A DNA stretch of 64,000 bases from positions 62,001-126,000 of the forward strand of contig MSJH02000812.1 of the NCBI GenBank assembly GCA_001931875.2, in the 5' to 3' direction. This stretch comes from Byssochlamys sp. IMV 00236 (taxonomy: Eukaryota > Ascomycota > Eurotiomycetes > Eurotiales > Thermoascaceae). Both the position numbers and the translations under genes were made by a program. This document shows positions 21,479 to 34,212 of this stretch, piece by piece. Positions within the stretch are counted from its first letter, which is position 1. The number at the start of each line of letters is the position of its first letter. The notes under the pieces are model-generated. The model was not told the DNA's origin. It worked only from the letters and a program-made list of their open reading frames with translations, and ran no database searches.

Positions 21479-21972
21479 ATGTTTCCCCTCCGCTCTCTTC
21501 TGACCTCCGGGTCTTCCCTCCGTCAATTCCTCACTCGTCAGACTCTCTCTCAGTCATTCGTCTCGAGGTCATTTTCACAACTATCCAGAATCTCCAGCAG
21601 TAACGGCCTGCGATCCCTGCGATTCTGGAGACCGCAGGCCGGAAATGGCGCGGTTGCAGGTGTCGGAGCTCTCGAGCAGGTTCGGGGAATGAAGACGCGG
21701 TCTTCTGTTAAGAGACTGTGTGATGGATGCAAGGTATGCATTTTTTCTATGGATACGGCAGCTTGAGACCTGATCTTCTATGTGTGTGATAATTTCACAT
21801 GCTAATCAACACTGTGGAACTACCAGCCCGTTCGGAGAAAGAACCGTGTTTATATCATCTGGTAAGTCTCCTATTCTCGAATCAACCAATGGAGCAGACA
21901 TGGAACTAATCTGTTTCTCTCTTCTCTCATAGCTCCAAGAACCCGAAGCACAAGCAACGACAAGGAAAATAA
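21479..21972 (+). CDS. Mitochondrial large-subunit ribosomal protein bL36m
   Basis: Three exons (21479-21733, 21827-21861, 21933-21972) join in frame to 109 residues. The C-terminal 38 residues are a complete L36 domain: MKTRSSVKRLCDGC, then PVRRKNRVYIIC and SKNPKHKQRQG, including the three Cys and one His that hold a zinc ion. The preceding 70 residues are rich in Ser, Arg and Leu and act as a mitochondrial presequence plus linker. The protein belongs to the large subunit of the mitochondrial ribosome (yeast relative Rtc6). The middle exon of 35 bases kept it from being seen as one frame. Confidence 0.93.
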
Positions 21973-23910
21973 ACGCTGTATTCTAGTTTTGGGATTTGAT
22001 AGGGAAATCGAGACGATGGAAAAGAAAAAATACCCCCCCCGATAAATAACAGGCCGGTCACTCACAACATGATGTCGATGTCAATGTTCACCAGTGTCGA
22101 ACTTACACTCCGACGACGTTTGTCCACGAACGGACGATCTTCCCTAGGTCGAGGACGGGCACCATGCACGCGCGTATACATAAATTCTTCGTCTTCGGGG
22201 CACGTTTCGACGGTGGACATAATGTACGACTATGGAAGTTTGCGTTTGTCTATGACATACTTAGATCCCCTGTTATCCGACACTTTATGTATTATAGCAA
22301 GGTCATTTTGGGTTTCATGCTTTCTAAGATGTCGTTCCCCCGGACTGCGTACGGCGCACACGATGCATATTTTAGCCTATATTGTTGCCAACAAAAGAAA
22401 GACTCCTCTATAATTCCCTGTTGTCTTTTCCCTTAATAGAAAACTATTACTGGATGGGGCTGGTCTTGGGCGTGCTCTAAGCAGATAGTTCAGTTTTGAA
22501 GCATTCAGGGGGAGTAAATCGGCCATGTAGAATGAAACTCCCTCCGATTTAAATAGATACGGTGAAACGAAATTTCAGAAACAGACAATTAGCAGCTCTC
22601 TCTCTCCCTCATCAGTTTATGATCATTGGGAGAGCTTCATGGATGGAAATAAGCGCAAATATATTGCTCGGAATTGGCTCGACAATGCAGGGTTGTTGTC
22701 TATACTTAGTCAGATTCTGATCGATGTTTAACTATGCCAGAACAACATTGTGCATAGAGGACCAAGTATTACATGATCCGTTATTGTGGATAGGTATCGT
22801 GCTACGGGATACTCTGCTGCTTCTAGGAAGAGAAGAACCCATGATTCCTGCACGATCGATTCTTACATTGTCGAATCTTTCAGTCGGAAGTAATTTCTAT
22901 CAAATCCGACTAACCTGATAAGTCTCATGACGGGCTCTCAATTATGATGTGAGAGGCTTGTATCTATCCACCTGGCCTATCATACTGCCTAATCCACTTC
23001 CATGGGAAGCCCTTTCGTTTTGTTCCATTCCATATTAGGCCGGGGGTATCAGAGCTAAAAAGAGATATCACACTTGTCGACTACCGCCATTGACGGGGGC
23101 TAAAGCTCCGCCCGTATCTTTCTATCACAGTTGCAGCACAATGACACTTCCTGAACTAATCCAATCGACATAGTAACAGTGTAGTTTGTGGTATAAACGA
23201 GACAAATCTTGTCTGCTCCGTTCGCGACAAGTCCTCGGAAGTGACCGAGCCAGCCGACAGGACCACAGAACTGCGTTCTGGGCACAATGGACATAGCAAA
23301 GCAGTTTCTGTTGAGCTTCGTATAGATGTCGACACCATCCATGGATTCATTGTTCAGATCTTGAGTTCAAAGTCCGAGGCTTTCCATCTGGCGACCAGAA
23401 GTCATCGACGATTAGCCGCTTTTGCTCGATGTCTTGGACCATGTTTCCGAATGAGGCGAGTTCTGTATCGGCGTCTTGATTGAATCCCAGATCACAAACC
23501 AGCAAATGGTTCTCAGAAAGATGGGTTGTCGCGATCTTCGAAACTGAAGGAATCGTGTTCTTCTAAAGATTGTATGCGTATTATCCTGAGAGGGATTCTT
23601 CGTGGTTCGCTCATGAGAAAACAGCCGTCTCCCTGTCGTATCCCTTCGTTGGAAGGGAGAGATGAACTTTAAAACGTATTGTACATTATAGTATGCAAAA
23701 AGCACCAAAATCAAAGTAGTGCTTTTGAATCATCGTGTGATATCAGACAGAGCTGATGTATGTGAAACAGCTGGAGTTGAGAGTTCGAACATGAATCATA
23801 ATAGAATAGTACAACCCAACAATGGAAATGGGAATCATCATCGCGAGAATAACGCCATTTTGAGATGTGGGGACCCGAATATCGTTGCAGAACTGTATAT
23901 CATAAATCTC
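21973..23910. other. Gene-poor spacer
   Basis: About 1.9 kb between convergent bL36m and the second Zn2Cys6 regulator. A C-run lies at about 22033-22040. Frames here are short with no recognisable domains; I see no tRNA or repeat family. Confidence 0.45.
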
Positions 23911-26426
23911 TCATGGGAAGGAGCGTGCTACAACTTGCGAGATTTCGTCTATACTTCCTGTCAGCATTTGCATTACAACAGCATGGTGCACGAATGTTAT
24001 ACCTCTCATTCCCTGCATGGCCTCAAAGGCGATCGAATAATTCGACAGCCCCTTTATAGCGAGCTGCAGGCCTTTGTAAAGATCATTTATGAACCCTGCC
24101 AGAAGTAGGCTCTCGTTGTCGCCGTCTCCATTAGGAGAAAAGGATGTACCGTTCTCACGCAGGGTACGCGTCTTGAAACACAGCATGAGCAACGCATAGC
24201 TACTCTGCATTACACAGCAGGCGAACGTCGGCATCGTGCGGGGTGCTTCGATAGTTGATAGTTCTGACAAACATGGCGGGGTGATGAATGATATTGAGTT
24301 GTTCGGATTAGGATAAGGTAGATTGTCAACAAGCGTGACAATGCTGAGAGCCGAGTGCAGGCATATCTTCGAAGACGCATGGGCTGAGAAAGAAAACCGC
24401 AGACCAAGGTCCTCGGCTGATAAAGATGCATAATCGCGTGGCGATAGCATTGGAGATGAATTCATCATGGGCAAAGAGCTCATATCTCCTCGACAACTGC
24501 ATCTGTCCTTAACCCTGGATTCGTTTGCAACTCCAAGGTCACAGTGCCGTTTGAGGAATATGGGGACGTCCGAAAATGCGCAGAATCGGTGGGTCTTAAT
24601 TCTCGCACTGCCAACCGTCAGAGCAAAAACAGCACATAGAGCATGTAGCCCTTACCTGTGTAGTTTTATTTCCGCTATTAATCGGGTAGCCTTGGCGACT
24701 ACGGCTTCAGATGAATCTACCGGCGCTGTGGCTGAGACCTGAGCTAAGGAAGTCCTCTCTTCCTCATTGAGAAGCGCTTCAATCTGATCGTCTAACTCTA
24801 GCATCCGCTGAGGGATCCATGATAGGTCCGACCAAGCGTTCAAAGATTTGTCGAGATCATGAACGAATTTCGTGGCAGCAAGGATCGTCTGTTGGGATTT
24901 TATTAAATATGACCACCCCTTCGGAGGTTAGTATCGTTCATAGTATAGTAAGAGTTACATGACTCACCTGGGGGTCTGAGACGAAAGTAGGAAATGGCGT
25001 GACGAATCGCTCGTCATATGGATCAAAACAAGCGGGCTGCAAAGAGTTAAGCAATGTTCCCATATATCAGTTAGGCATTACGTACCGTGTTACTGACTAT
25101 AGAGCCTTGACACGCGGTGACATACTACAATAAATTAGACAAGACCCACAGGAGCGATATTGGCGAACTCACTGTCATCCACCAGGCTCGTCTTCTTGCT
25201 TCCGCGAACTGATCATTCTCAGTAGCCTCGTGCAGTGACATGCACATTGCCGTCGTTAGTGCCTGTCCGGCACGGTTCTTCATTTTGGTCATATTTCCTC
25301 TTTGCACGTATTCATACACGCTGAGCAAGTTAAGTGCTAGGATGCTTTCCAGGTAGACAGGGACCTTTGGGTGGAAATGTTCTCGGTTGAACTGATGAGT
25401 TCCTTCAGAAAGGGCATCGGAGGGGTTAATGCTAGAATGTAGAAGCTCGGAATCCATTTCAATCGCCTCAAGGGCCGACTGAGCAAATGACTGAGCATAG
25501 TCCCTTCTTAGTCTTACGTAGTCGAGCCTCGAAGGGTCGTTCTCGAATGGATGTGGGATGAGGACCAAGAGAGCCGAAATAGCTAGACTCAAAGGCGTCG
25601 ACGGTTTAAATAAGGAATTTCTGTCTGAAGCGAGTGGCCGATTAATGACTGGTAGGCGCTCCGGAGGAGGGAGTAGAGGATAATAAGGGTGAATAAACAC
25701 GTAGTAGGCATCCAATCTGTCCCACAACTTTAGTTCAGTAGACCAACAAGGGGAAAACAAGGACTCACATGTCTTCATCGCTGCCGTATACTTGGACAAC
25801 GTCTGCTGGAAGAGAACTGGATGCGGATGAGGAGATGTCCTTCTCCCTTGGAGGAGCGAATATCGTGTCAAAGATATTCTCTATCTCTGAGATCGGCATC
25901 TCAACATTGGGAAGTCCAGCGCCCGGGTCAGTGAGACCAACAAGCTGGTTGAACCATGCTATAGTAAAGGATGGTAAGATGGAATAACATCCAATTGTGG
26001 GAGACTGGTGGCCTACCATCGTCGGTGAAACTGAGGTCAGTCGATGTCTCACTGCTATTCCTCTCAGCAGGCTTTACATCTTGCAACTGGTCCTGTTGCT
26101 GTGCAGGTTCATGTCTTGTCTTCTTCTTATAGACACGGGGGCCTCCGCGCCTACTTGGGATATAACAGCATGTTATGTCCCTGGCAATGCAATTCGCACA
26201 TCGCTCTTGGCCATCGCAACGAGTGCGTAATGACCGACTGCTCAAGTATCAGCACCAGATCTAGATCCAGGACAATTATAATTTGGAACTAGATAATAAC
26301 AACAACGTACCAAGAAAGACATGCCAATTTTACAGGGGGTTTGCTGAACTTGCGCCGTTTCTGGGGTTGAGGCTGTGGCGTACTCGAGCTCTGAGACCGG
26401 TCTTCACTCGATGAGATCGACGCCAT
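23911..26426 (-). CDS. Zn2Cys6 fungal transcription factor
   Basis: Eight exons (26426-26311, 26237-26017, 25958-25769, 25716-25173, 25124-25086, 25036-24968, 24888-24656, 24607-23911) join in frame to 702 residues. The zinc cluster has Cys at residues 36, 39, 46, 52, 55 and 62, split by intron 1 right after the second Cys, and is followed by PSRRGGPRVYKKK. The fungal-specific regulatory domain begins at LDAYYVFIHPYYPLLPP and includes RRRAWWMTYVTACQGSIVSNT. Targets are unknown, and neighbours give no clue because the gene stands alone in a gene-poor stretch. Near the C-terminus, 23958-24002 is a 45-base GT-AG segment without a stop that may be a further, optional intron. Exon 4's acceptor (GGACAG|A) was chosen to keep the frame. 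Confidence 0.85.
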
Positions 26427-28203
26427 AACTTGAATGCCCAGTTGCCAAACGTACTTGCAGCGCCCTAGACTTGACCGTCAATTGTGTGGAGAAGCTGTCG
26501 TGAGGGCATTCGCCGTCTTTTAGGGATTCGCCGGCGCAAGCAAATCCCGCCTGGGACACAAGCAAATCCCGTTCTAGATGTCGTCTCGCCACCACCACAA
26601 GGCCATCCTCCCACGGCAACTCTGTGATTAATTGCCTCAAATTACCGCTCAAGCAGACAAGATATGTGTTCTTAGTCAGAGTTTTTTCGCTGCTAGTCGT
26701 CTCCAGTGAAGATGGGCTCGCTGGAATTTGTCATAATAGACGTCGTGTGTACCTATGTATGTATGTACCTTCGCCAAATTATAGCAGATGAGTCTCATCC
26801 ACATTTGATGAGTTATATGCATTTCCTGGGCGTTAATACTGTTGAAATAAGATTATTCTCGGAACATCAGCGCCAACGTGACGTGATCATATCGCTCGTT
26901 TACGCTAACTTCTAACAGGTATGATAGTAGATAAACCTAGTAGCCCTATGGTACACAATCTCATCCTTGAGCCCTATAAGCCAACAAAACCATGTCATCC
27001 ATTGCTATGATACTCGCGATCAGCCACGGATAGAAGTAACAGATTAGACTCTCATATACGTGAGCTACGGAGGCCCGAATTCTATCACCTTAAGCGTCTT
27101 GGACGATCATTGCCATTCAATACTAGGTGAAAACATAATGAAGCCGAAGCATTTCTGCACAGAGACAGCCATAGCTCTGGCAACAATAATATCCACCCCT
27201 AATCAACAAGATCAAGGCCATCAGTATTCTGATCTTGGTTTCGATCGCGATCTAGGACGTGACGCCGTCGCCTGTCCTCCAGAGCTGCGGCCTGCGTTTG
27301 TCGACTGACTTGAATGTCTCCGTGATCGCGACCCGTGTCTCGGACCACGCTTGTTGTTAGGAAAAGTGGCCGAATCGTGCATTTGAGCGATGTTGGTCTA
27401 GGCGTTGAAGCTCATATCAGAACGAGGTTGTACTATCAGATGTTGGATTGGAAACCCTACCAATACGTTCACATCTCTCTGCAATTAACGGATTATATTA
27501 GTCGACGCCATCAAGGTAATTCCTGGGGGAACTAGGAAGAAAGCAATACAATTCTGTCTGGATCTCTTCTACCAATCTGATCTCCAGGGTCGCCCTGGTC
27601 GCCTTCCGAAACACCTTCGCGTGGAAGATTGAGTGTCTCGCTTGAGTTTGCTCTTGCAGTTCCTGCAGCCATAATCAGAACGATAAATTGTAATCTGATT
27701 TATCTAATAAAAAAGATGCACGTCAAAAGGTATACAGGCCTCCCTTAAATCAGGTAATCAACAAATAACTCATACTTTAGATCATCTTGCGCTTGGACGC
27801 AATAGACGTCTGATCTAATATTCTGTGACGGTCTGGTCATGATGGCGTTTGCTAACGTCAATATGACAGCCAATATCGACGTCGTGGCGGGAGAAGAAAG
27901 TATCTACTATAATTTTGGCGGAGGTTGTCTCCGAAAATTGCCTCGAGACGTGGCTACTCTCAAAGAGCCCCATTGCTAGTCAAGTCATGATCACTTCTGC
28001 TTTCCAAGTATCATGGATGCATTAAATGCGAGACATAGGAGCATACTGATGGTTCTCAGATGCTAGTTATTCAAATCATGAAGTTTTCCTACTTCCCGCA
28101 AATCAAATGATCCATGCGCTAACAAATATTACTACGGCCAGATATACAATATCGCTCTCACTGTGCAGAGACATCTTCTATCAGAGAAATAGCAAAAACA
28201 AAA
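26427..28203. other. Gene-poor, AT-rich spacer
   Basis: About 1.8 kb with no supported gene. It lies upstream of the Zn2Cys6 regulator and ends at the 5S rRNA gene. Short frames show no conserved composition. Confidence 0.45.
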
Positions 28204-28204
28204 A
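28193..28204 (-). terminator. Pol III terminator of the 5S rRNA gene
   Basis: On the minus strand the 5S sequence runs straight into two T5 runs separated by one G, the usual RNA polymerase III stop signal. Confidence 0.8.
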
Positions 28205-28322
28205 CATACAACAGCAGGGATTCGCTGGTGGTCACCCACCCAACTACTAACCTGCCGGCGTGTGGCTTAAGTACGGCTGAGCGGACGGGAAGCCCTGTTT
28301 TCCACACCCTATGGTCGTATGT
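28204..28322 (-). rRNA. 5S ribosomal RNA
   Basis: A 119-base sequence on the minus strand matches fungal 5S rRNA by recall: it starts ACATACGACCATAGGGTGTG, includes the internal control region around CGTACTTAAGCCACACGC, and ends CTGCTGTTGTATGT. The 5' and 3' ends pair to form helix I. As in other Aspergillaceae and Neurospora, 5S genes are dispersed single copies rather than part of the rDNA repeat. It is transcribed by RNA polymerase III from internal promoter elements. It sits in a gene-poor stretch about 1.2 kb upstream of mef1. Confidence 0.95.
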
Positions 28323-29536
28323 GTTTGTTTTCTGTGAGTCCTGCATTATATAGAAGAGTATATGGATAACTGCGTTCCCAAGTACTAGTACTAACTCCAA
28401 TATCAATGGTCTATAGGTATCTTCCGGGGAATAAAGTCACCTTCACAAACTTCATGGTCTATTAGTCAATCGATAACAACAGGAGGATTGGGACCTATAG
28501 ATATTCCAACCTTACTTACTTATTAGAACAGCTCATTACTTTTTCTTTCATTGACCCTGCTGTCATCACTTAGAAGATTAGTGGGGGAATTTGAGGCATC
28601 CTTGAACGTCTGCGCGTATCTGAAGCAGAACCATGTTGCAAAACCATAGGTCAGCACTGCCGTCAGTGTTAAGTTGTAGGAGACGCGATGATGGATGTTT
28701 ATAGTTGGTTTCGATATTCCCGGCAGGGTCTCGTGCTTGCAAATAACTAAAGCTCAAATCGTGAGCTATGGTCTAAGCAGATCTTTCACATCGGAGGGCC
28801 TGTACTGAGTTTGGTATGAGACTATACTCGATATATCCGGGATCAATTTCGCAACGTCTCATATATAATCTCATCAAAAATAGGGTTTGATTGCCTCCTA
28901 ACCAGCGATTATGCCGGAAACCTCGCTGTATTGGACACCGTAATATTGGCGAAAGGAAGCCTTCCACTTTCGCAGCCGGTCGCTTTCTTGAGGATTTTCC
29001 GCATACCAACTTATTGTCGCAACATCCATTGCGGCTTTGGCTCCATGGGCTGTATTATTTCTCTCGTTGACACCATCCCGATCTTCCAGGGAACTCCAGG
29101 TATCCAATACGACCTCTCTAACGAAGTGCATATGTTGTCTGAATTGTTAACAAAGCCGCTAGCCATAGTTATTGTTGAAATTCTAGACTAGACGAGTTCG
29201 AAACCATCCGGCAATGGCTCGTTCTAAATCCAGTACATGGCAGCTTGTGCAAATATTTTCGGTTCTTGTCTATTCCAACAATGGTGTATATTCTTATTCT
29301 GATTCCTCTGCTCTATTCTATTACAGAAGGCTGTTGCCTGCATAAGTATGTAGTTCATGATTGTCGTTTAGTTAATCGATATCCGGAGCTGCTTACTGGC
29401 TGGCGGAGCGCAGATCACCACGTGATCTGTTCCTGGCTCCCCGAACTTTTTCTCGGAGTCTGATCGGAATCGAAAGACGCTGCTGGATTCAAGGAGACAG
29501 ATACTCCGTCAATTCAGTCAGGGGTTGTTAATCACA
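28323..29536. other. Spacer between 5S rRNA gene and mef1
   Basis: About 1.2 kb. Apart from one low-confidence minus-strand ORF (28898-29131) nothing is supported. The promoter of mef1 should lie in the last few hundred bases. Confidence 0.45.
28898..29131 (-). CDS. Unassigned short ORF, possible gene relic
   Basis: A 77-codon frame with ATG start and protein-like composition (contains LDTWSSLEDRDGVNERNN and WYAENPQESDRLRKWK). I do not recognise it, and no convincing splice extension was found. It could be a remnant of a larger gene or chance. Confidence 0.22.
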   Translation of the reverse strand: MHFVREVVLDTWSSLEDRDGVNERNNTAHGAKAAMDVATISWYAENPQESDRLRKWKASFRQYYGVQYSEVSGIIAG

Positions 29537-32156
29537 ATGAGGGCCCATTCAGTTGTCCGGTCACAGATACGCGGCCTTTCCGGCCTGACGAGGGCGCCAA
29601 CTCGACTACAGACGCAGAATCTCCTCTGTCGACGATGCGCGTCCACGGCCGTCCTGCGTTATCCCGCTACGGCGCTCTCATACCAGCAACCGCTGAGCAG
29701 GCGCTGGGAGCAGAGACGGAATGCTTCTGCAGCTGCAGCTGAGGTGTAAGTGAGCTTACAATCTCATTTTTATCGCCATAATAATGATCCACTGACCGTG
29801 AACAGCCTGGAAAAAGCCGCCGCGGAGCCGGAGGGTCTCTCCCAGGAAGCCATCATCGACAACCTCGATCCCATTGAAGCCGCACGCCTCTCCAAAGTCA
29901 GGAATATTGGTATCGCGGTATGATAAGACTTTGCGTTCGTATTGGAAATACTTTTCGAGGATCTAATCTTTGCGATAACAGGCACACATCGACAGCGGTA
30001 AAACCACCTGTACCGAACGTGTTCTTTTCTATACCGGTCGTATCAAGGCCATCCACGAGGTTCGAGGTCGCGATGCTGTCGGAGCAAAGATGGACTCCAT
30101 GGAGCTTGAAAGAGAGAAAGGTATCACCATCCAGTCTGCTGCGACTTTCTGCGACTGGGTTAAGAAGGGCAAGGATGGAAAGGATGAAACCTACCACATC
30201 AACTTGATCGATACTCCAGGTCACATTGATTTCACCATTGAAGTCGAGAGAGCACTTCGAGTTCTTGACGGAGCCGTCATGATTCTCTGTGCCGTGTCCG
30301 GTGTTCAGTCCCAGACGATCACGGTCGACCGGCAAATGAGAAGATACAACGTGCCTCGTATTTCCTTCATTAACAAGATGGACCGTATGGGTGCGAACCC
30401 ATTCAAGGCCATTGATCAGATTAACAACAAACTGAAGATTCCCGCTGCTGCTGTTCAGGTGCCAATTGGTGCTGAGGACGAATTCAAGGGCGTGGTCGAT
30501 CTGATTCGCATGAAGGCCATCTACAACGAAGGCTCCCGGGGTGAAGTTATTGTCGAGAAGGACGAGATTCCGGAAGAAGTGAAGGCAATTGCGGAAGAGA
30601 GGAGAAAGATCCTTATTGAGACCCTTGCGGACGTCGACGATGAAATGGCGGAGATCTTCTTGGAAGAAGCCGAGCCCACAGAGGACCAGATCAAGGCCGC
30701 TATTCGACGCGCCACCATTGGTTTGAAGTTCACACCAGTCTTCATGGGATCTGCCCTCGCCGATAAGTCGGTTCAGCCCATGCTGGATGGTGTTGTTGAC
30801 TATCTGCCCAATCCCTCTGAAGTGACGAATTTGGCCCTCGACCAGAAGCGCGATGAGGCTTCTGTCAAGCTTGTCCCCTACAACTCTCTCCCATTTGTTG
30901 GTCTCGCTTTCAAGCTTGAGGAGAGCAACTTCGGACAACTCACGTACATCCGTGTGTATCAAGGAGCCCTCCGCAAGGGTGCCAATGTCTTCAATGCCCG
31001 AAACAACAAGAAGATCAAGGTGCCACGTATTGTTCGCATGCACTCCAATGAGATGGAGGAGGTGTCTGAGATCAGTGCTGGTGAAATCTGTGCGGTGTTT
31101 GGTGTTGATTGTGCCTCTGGAGACACCTTCACCGACGGCCAGCTTGCTTACAGCATGTCTTCCATGTTTGTGCCAGAACCCGTTATTTCGCTGTCCATCA
31201 AGCCCAAGAACAACAAGGACTCTGCCAACTTCTCCAAGGCCATGGCTCGATTCCAGCGTGAAGACCCAACCTTCCGAGTCTCCTACGACTCCGAGAGTGA
31301 GCAAACCATTATCTCCGGAATGGGTGAGCTGCACCTTGACATCTACGTCGAGCGTATGCGTCGTGAATACCGTGTAGACTGCGAGACCGGTCAGCCTCAG
31401 GTTGCCTACCGTGAGACACTCGGCAACCGTGTTGAGTTCGACCACCTGCTCAAGAAGCAATCCGGAGGTCCCGGTCAGTACGCTCGTGTCGTCGGTTACC
31501 TCGAGCCTACTGGATCTTTGGAAGACAACAAGTTTGAAGAACAGATTGTTGGTGGCAGTATCTCGGAGAAGTTCTTGTTTGCATGCGAGAAAGGTTTCAA
31601 CCTGGCGACTGAAAAGGGCCCTCTTATCGGACACAAGGTCCTTGGTACCAGGATGGTCATCAACGATGGAGCTACCCACATGACCGACTCTTCTGAAATG
31701 GCTTTCAAGAATGCTACTCAGCAGGCTTTCCGTAAGGCATTCATTGAGAGTCAGCCGGCCGTGCTGGAGCCTCTCATGAAGACTGTTGTTACCGCCCCGG
31801 TCGAATTTCAGGGTGATGTGATTGCGCTCCTGAACAAGCGCAACGCTACCATTAACGACTCTGAGGTCGGTGTCGACGAGTTCACTGTTTACGCTGACTG
31901 CAGCTTGAACGGCATGTTCGGTTTCAGTAGTCACCTGCGTGCGGCTACTCAGGGCAAGGGCGAGTACACCATGGAGTTCAGCCACTATGAGCGAGCTCCT
32001 GGACAGTTGCAGTATGTTGCTTCCCATCAATTTTCCTTTCTTCCGGTATAATCCTGATACTAACCACGTGCTATCTGTAGGAAGGAACTGGTTCAGAAGT
32101 ACCAGAAGGCACAGGCCGACCGTCACAAGAAGGATCCCAGTGCCGCAAGCGCATAA
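29537..32156 (+). CDS. mef1: Mitochondrial elongation factor G1
   Basis: Four exons (29537-29745, 29806-29917, 29982-32011, 32081-32156) join in frame to 808 residues. The translational GTPase moves tRNA and mRNA through the mitochondrial ribosome after peptide transfer. Visible motifs: P-loop AHIDSGKTT (joined across intron 2), switch II DTPGH, and INKMD for guanine recognition; the later EF-G domains include [17 protein letters not shown] and, in domain [12 protein letters not shown], with [10 protein letters not shown] near the C-terminus. An Arg/Ser-rich presequence of about 65 residues leads in. Length suits fungal Mef1. It is convergent with the ABHD12-like gene. A long minus-strand frame across the gene is only its codon-bias shadow. 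Confidence 0.96.
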
Positions 32157-32693
32157 ATATACAAAGACGCTGTGTATGTGGATCGACTGTGACTGATCTC
32201 TTGGAGGAAATGGTCCTGCCTGTGGCACGGCTTCATAAAATCCATTTTTAACGACTCTTTTACCGTTAGACTCGAGGATGTGTCTTATATTCCCCCTTTG
32301 TCATTACTACGCCAATTTTCTCGCATGTGAATACTGGAGGACGCGGCCATATTTATTACATTAACTCATGTCACACATCCTAGAGACCACGCTGCTTGGT
32401 AAAAAAGAGAGAAAAAAAGAAAAGAAAAAGTGACTACTGTGACGGCCGCTTATGGAAGGACAGCCCAGGGAAGAGACTCTGGGTTGATGCTGGGTTGATA
32501 CAATTATGTCATGTGACAACCACTGTACCTACAGGAAGGGTCCTGACAATACTGTACTATTGGATAGGCGAACGGCTGGGAATTGATATTCTTTATACTC
32601 CCCTCTTCTCATACAGGCAAAAAGAGCGATTTCCTTTTTCAAGCAAATTGTCTATTTCCACTATTTCCTGTTTGACTAGTATATTCTCCATCT
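32157..32693. other. Convergent spacer
   Basis: About 0.54 kb between the ends of mef1 and the ABHD12-like gene, with an A/G-rich run near 32400-32430. No gene seen. Confidence 0.45.
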
Positions 32694-34212
32694 TCACTCT
32701 TCAAATGCTCTCAGAATCGCGAGAGAGGCCACGGAGTACGTTGCGATGCGATTATGACCTGTAGAGTTCTCGATTAGCATGTTATTTCAGGGTATCTGAG
32801 GCCTCTGAGGGCACATGCAAATACATACCCCCATAACCAACTCTTTCCCACCTAACCCTCTTCACTTTCTTCTTTCCTGTTCCCTTCGAGGATCCAGAGA
32901 CAGGCCTCTCCCAGATCTTAATTTCAGTACGACCATCCTCCGCTATTCTCTGATAAACGATGTCCCCAGGTGCATCCTGAAGACCCTCTCTTGTAGCTGC
33001 AATCCAATTACGTCGACCCTCCCTCCAGGGAATCTCGTAGTCGTCCCGAGCATGAATAATGGCGAGGTCGAGCTCCTTGTCTGCATAGGCAGAGTCGGAC
33101 TCGTTCTGAACAATCCCAGTCAGACGAGCAAGGCGAGAAGCCGTATCCCAGCGGTCGACGATGTGGTCGAGTGCATACTTCTGAGCTGGGGGGTATCCGA
33201 CCAACGGAGACAGCATGGGCGGAGTGAGACCCTTAAGACTGTACGACTCGATCAGTTTAGGAATGTTACTGAACGATGCGAGGAGGATAATGCCAGCGAA
33301 AGGCTCAGGGTCTTTGATTGCTGGTTGAACGGCCTTCGGGTCTGGCGAGCCGAATGCGAAGCGCTCCGCCACTGCAGCAGTCACTGCGGTCCCGAGACTC
33401 TGACCGATGATGACGATCCGAGACGGTGGGATATTAAGAGGTGGAGAAGTGAGGAAGTTGAGAAGCGTTACAGCATCTGTGATGACTCCTTCCTCGGTCG
33501 GGAAGCCCGTGGAGAGTCCGAACCCACGGTAGTCTATGGCGAAGACATGTACTGGATTCTGAGGTGTTGAAATGCCTAGACCCATGCGATAGCCGTCTGA
33601 ACGCAGTTCGAATCCGATATGTCCGGCATTTCCGTGAACTGGAGCGGTCAGTTAATACTAGAAACGAGCAAGGAGCCTCTCGATGATAGCGCGCTCCAAA
33701 ACTTACAGCTCACGACTACCCTCGCATTCGGATCTTCAGCTAGAAGCTTGAACGCGGCGGTCTGAGTAACATCCTCGGCTGGGCCAAAAGGCTCATTTGC
33801 ATTAAGGAGTTCCTCGTGTTCGCGGCACAGGTGAATTGGTAGCATATGCCAGGCGTAGATGGTCTCGCCGTCTGGCGTGGTGAGGTTGAATGGCTGTACC
33901 TGCGTTCCTGTTTCCTAACAGTCAGTGCATAATTCGAACATATGATTGGGAAGGGGAGATATACTCAGGAACCCGAAGTTCTCTACATCGTTGACATTCT
34001 CCCAGATAGTTGGATTAAGCATATGAGCATATAGCGCGCTGTCAAGAACAATCAGTCATTGGACTTCAGACGTAGATTAGACGGATGGGATGTCTAGCGC
34101 ACAAACGTTGGATAGTTGGAAAGGTCAAGGAGAAGATGATAGATACGTATATGAGGCCAGCAATGGCCAATGACCAATAGGCCTTTTTGAATATCGGCTG
34201 TAGTTCAACCAT
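32694..34212 (-). CDS. ABHD12-like alpha/beta hydrolase, membrane-bound
   Basis: Five exons (34212-34103, 34038-33965, 33907-33707, 33638-32829, 32758-32694) join in frame to 419 residues. One N-terminal membrane segment (WSLAIAGLIYVSIIFSLTF) is followed by an alpha/beta hydrolase fold: HGNAGHIGFE (oxyanion region, joined across an intron), the nucleophile elbow GQSLG, the likely acid Asp in IIHARDDYEIPW, and the catalytic His in GYGGHNRIATYS. The His lies in the small last exon; reading through the last donor would end the protein early and lose the His, so this intron is well supported. ABHD12-type enzymes hydrolyse lysophospholipids or monoacylglycerols; the substrate here is not known. 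Promoter is shared with divergent swc3. Confidence 0.88.

Noticed and set aside
29898..32228. A 776-codon open frame on the minus strand
   Set aside because: It lies fully antisense to mef1, has repetitive Leu/His/Val composition produced by codon bias on the other strand, and no known domain. mef1 is certain.
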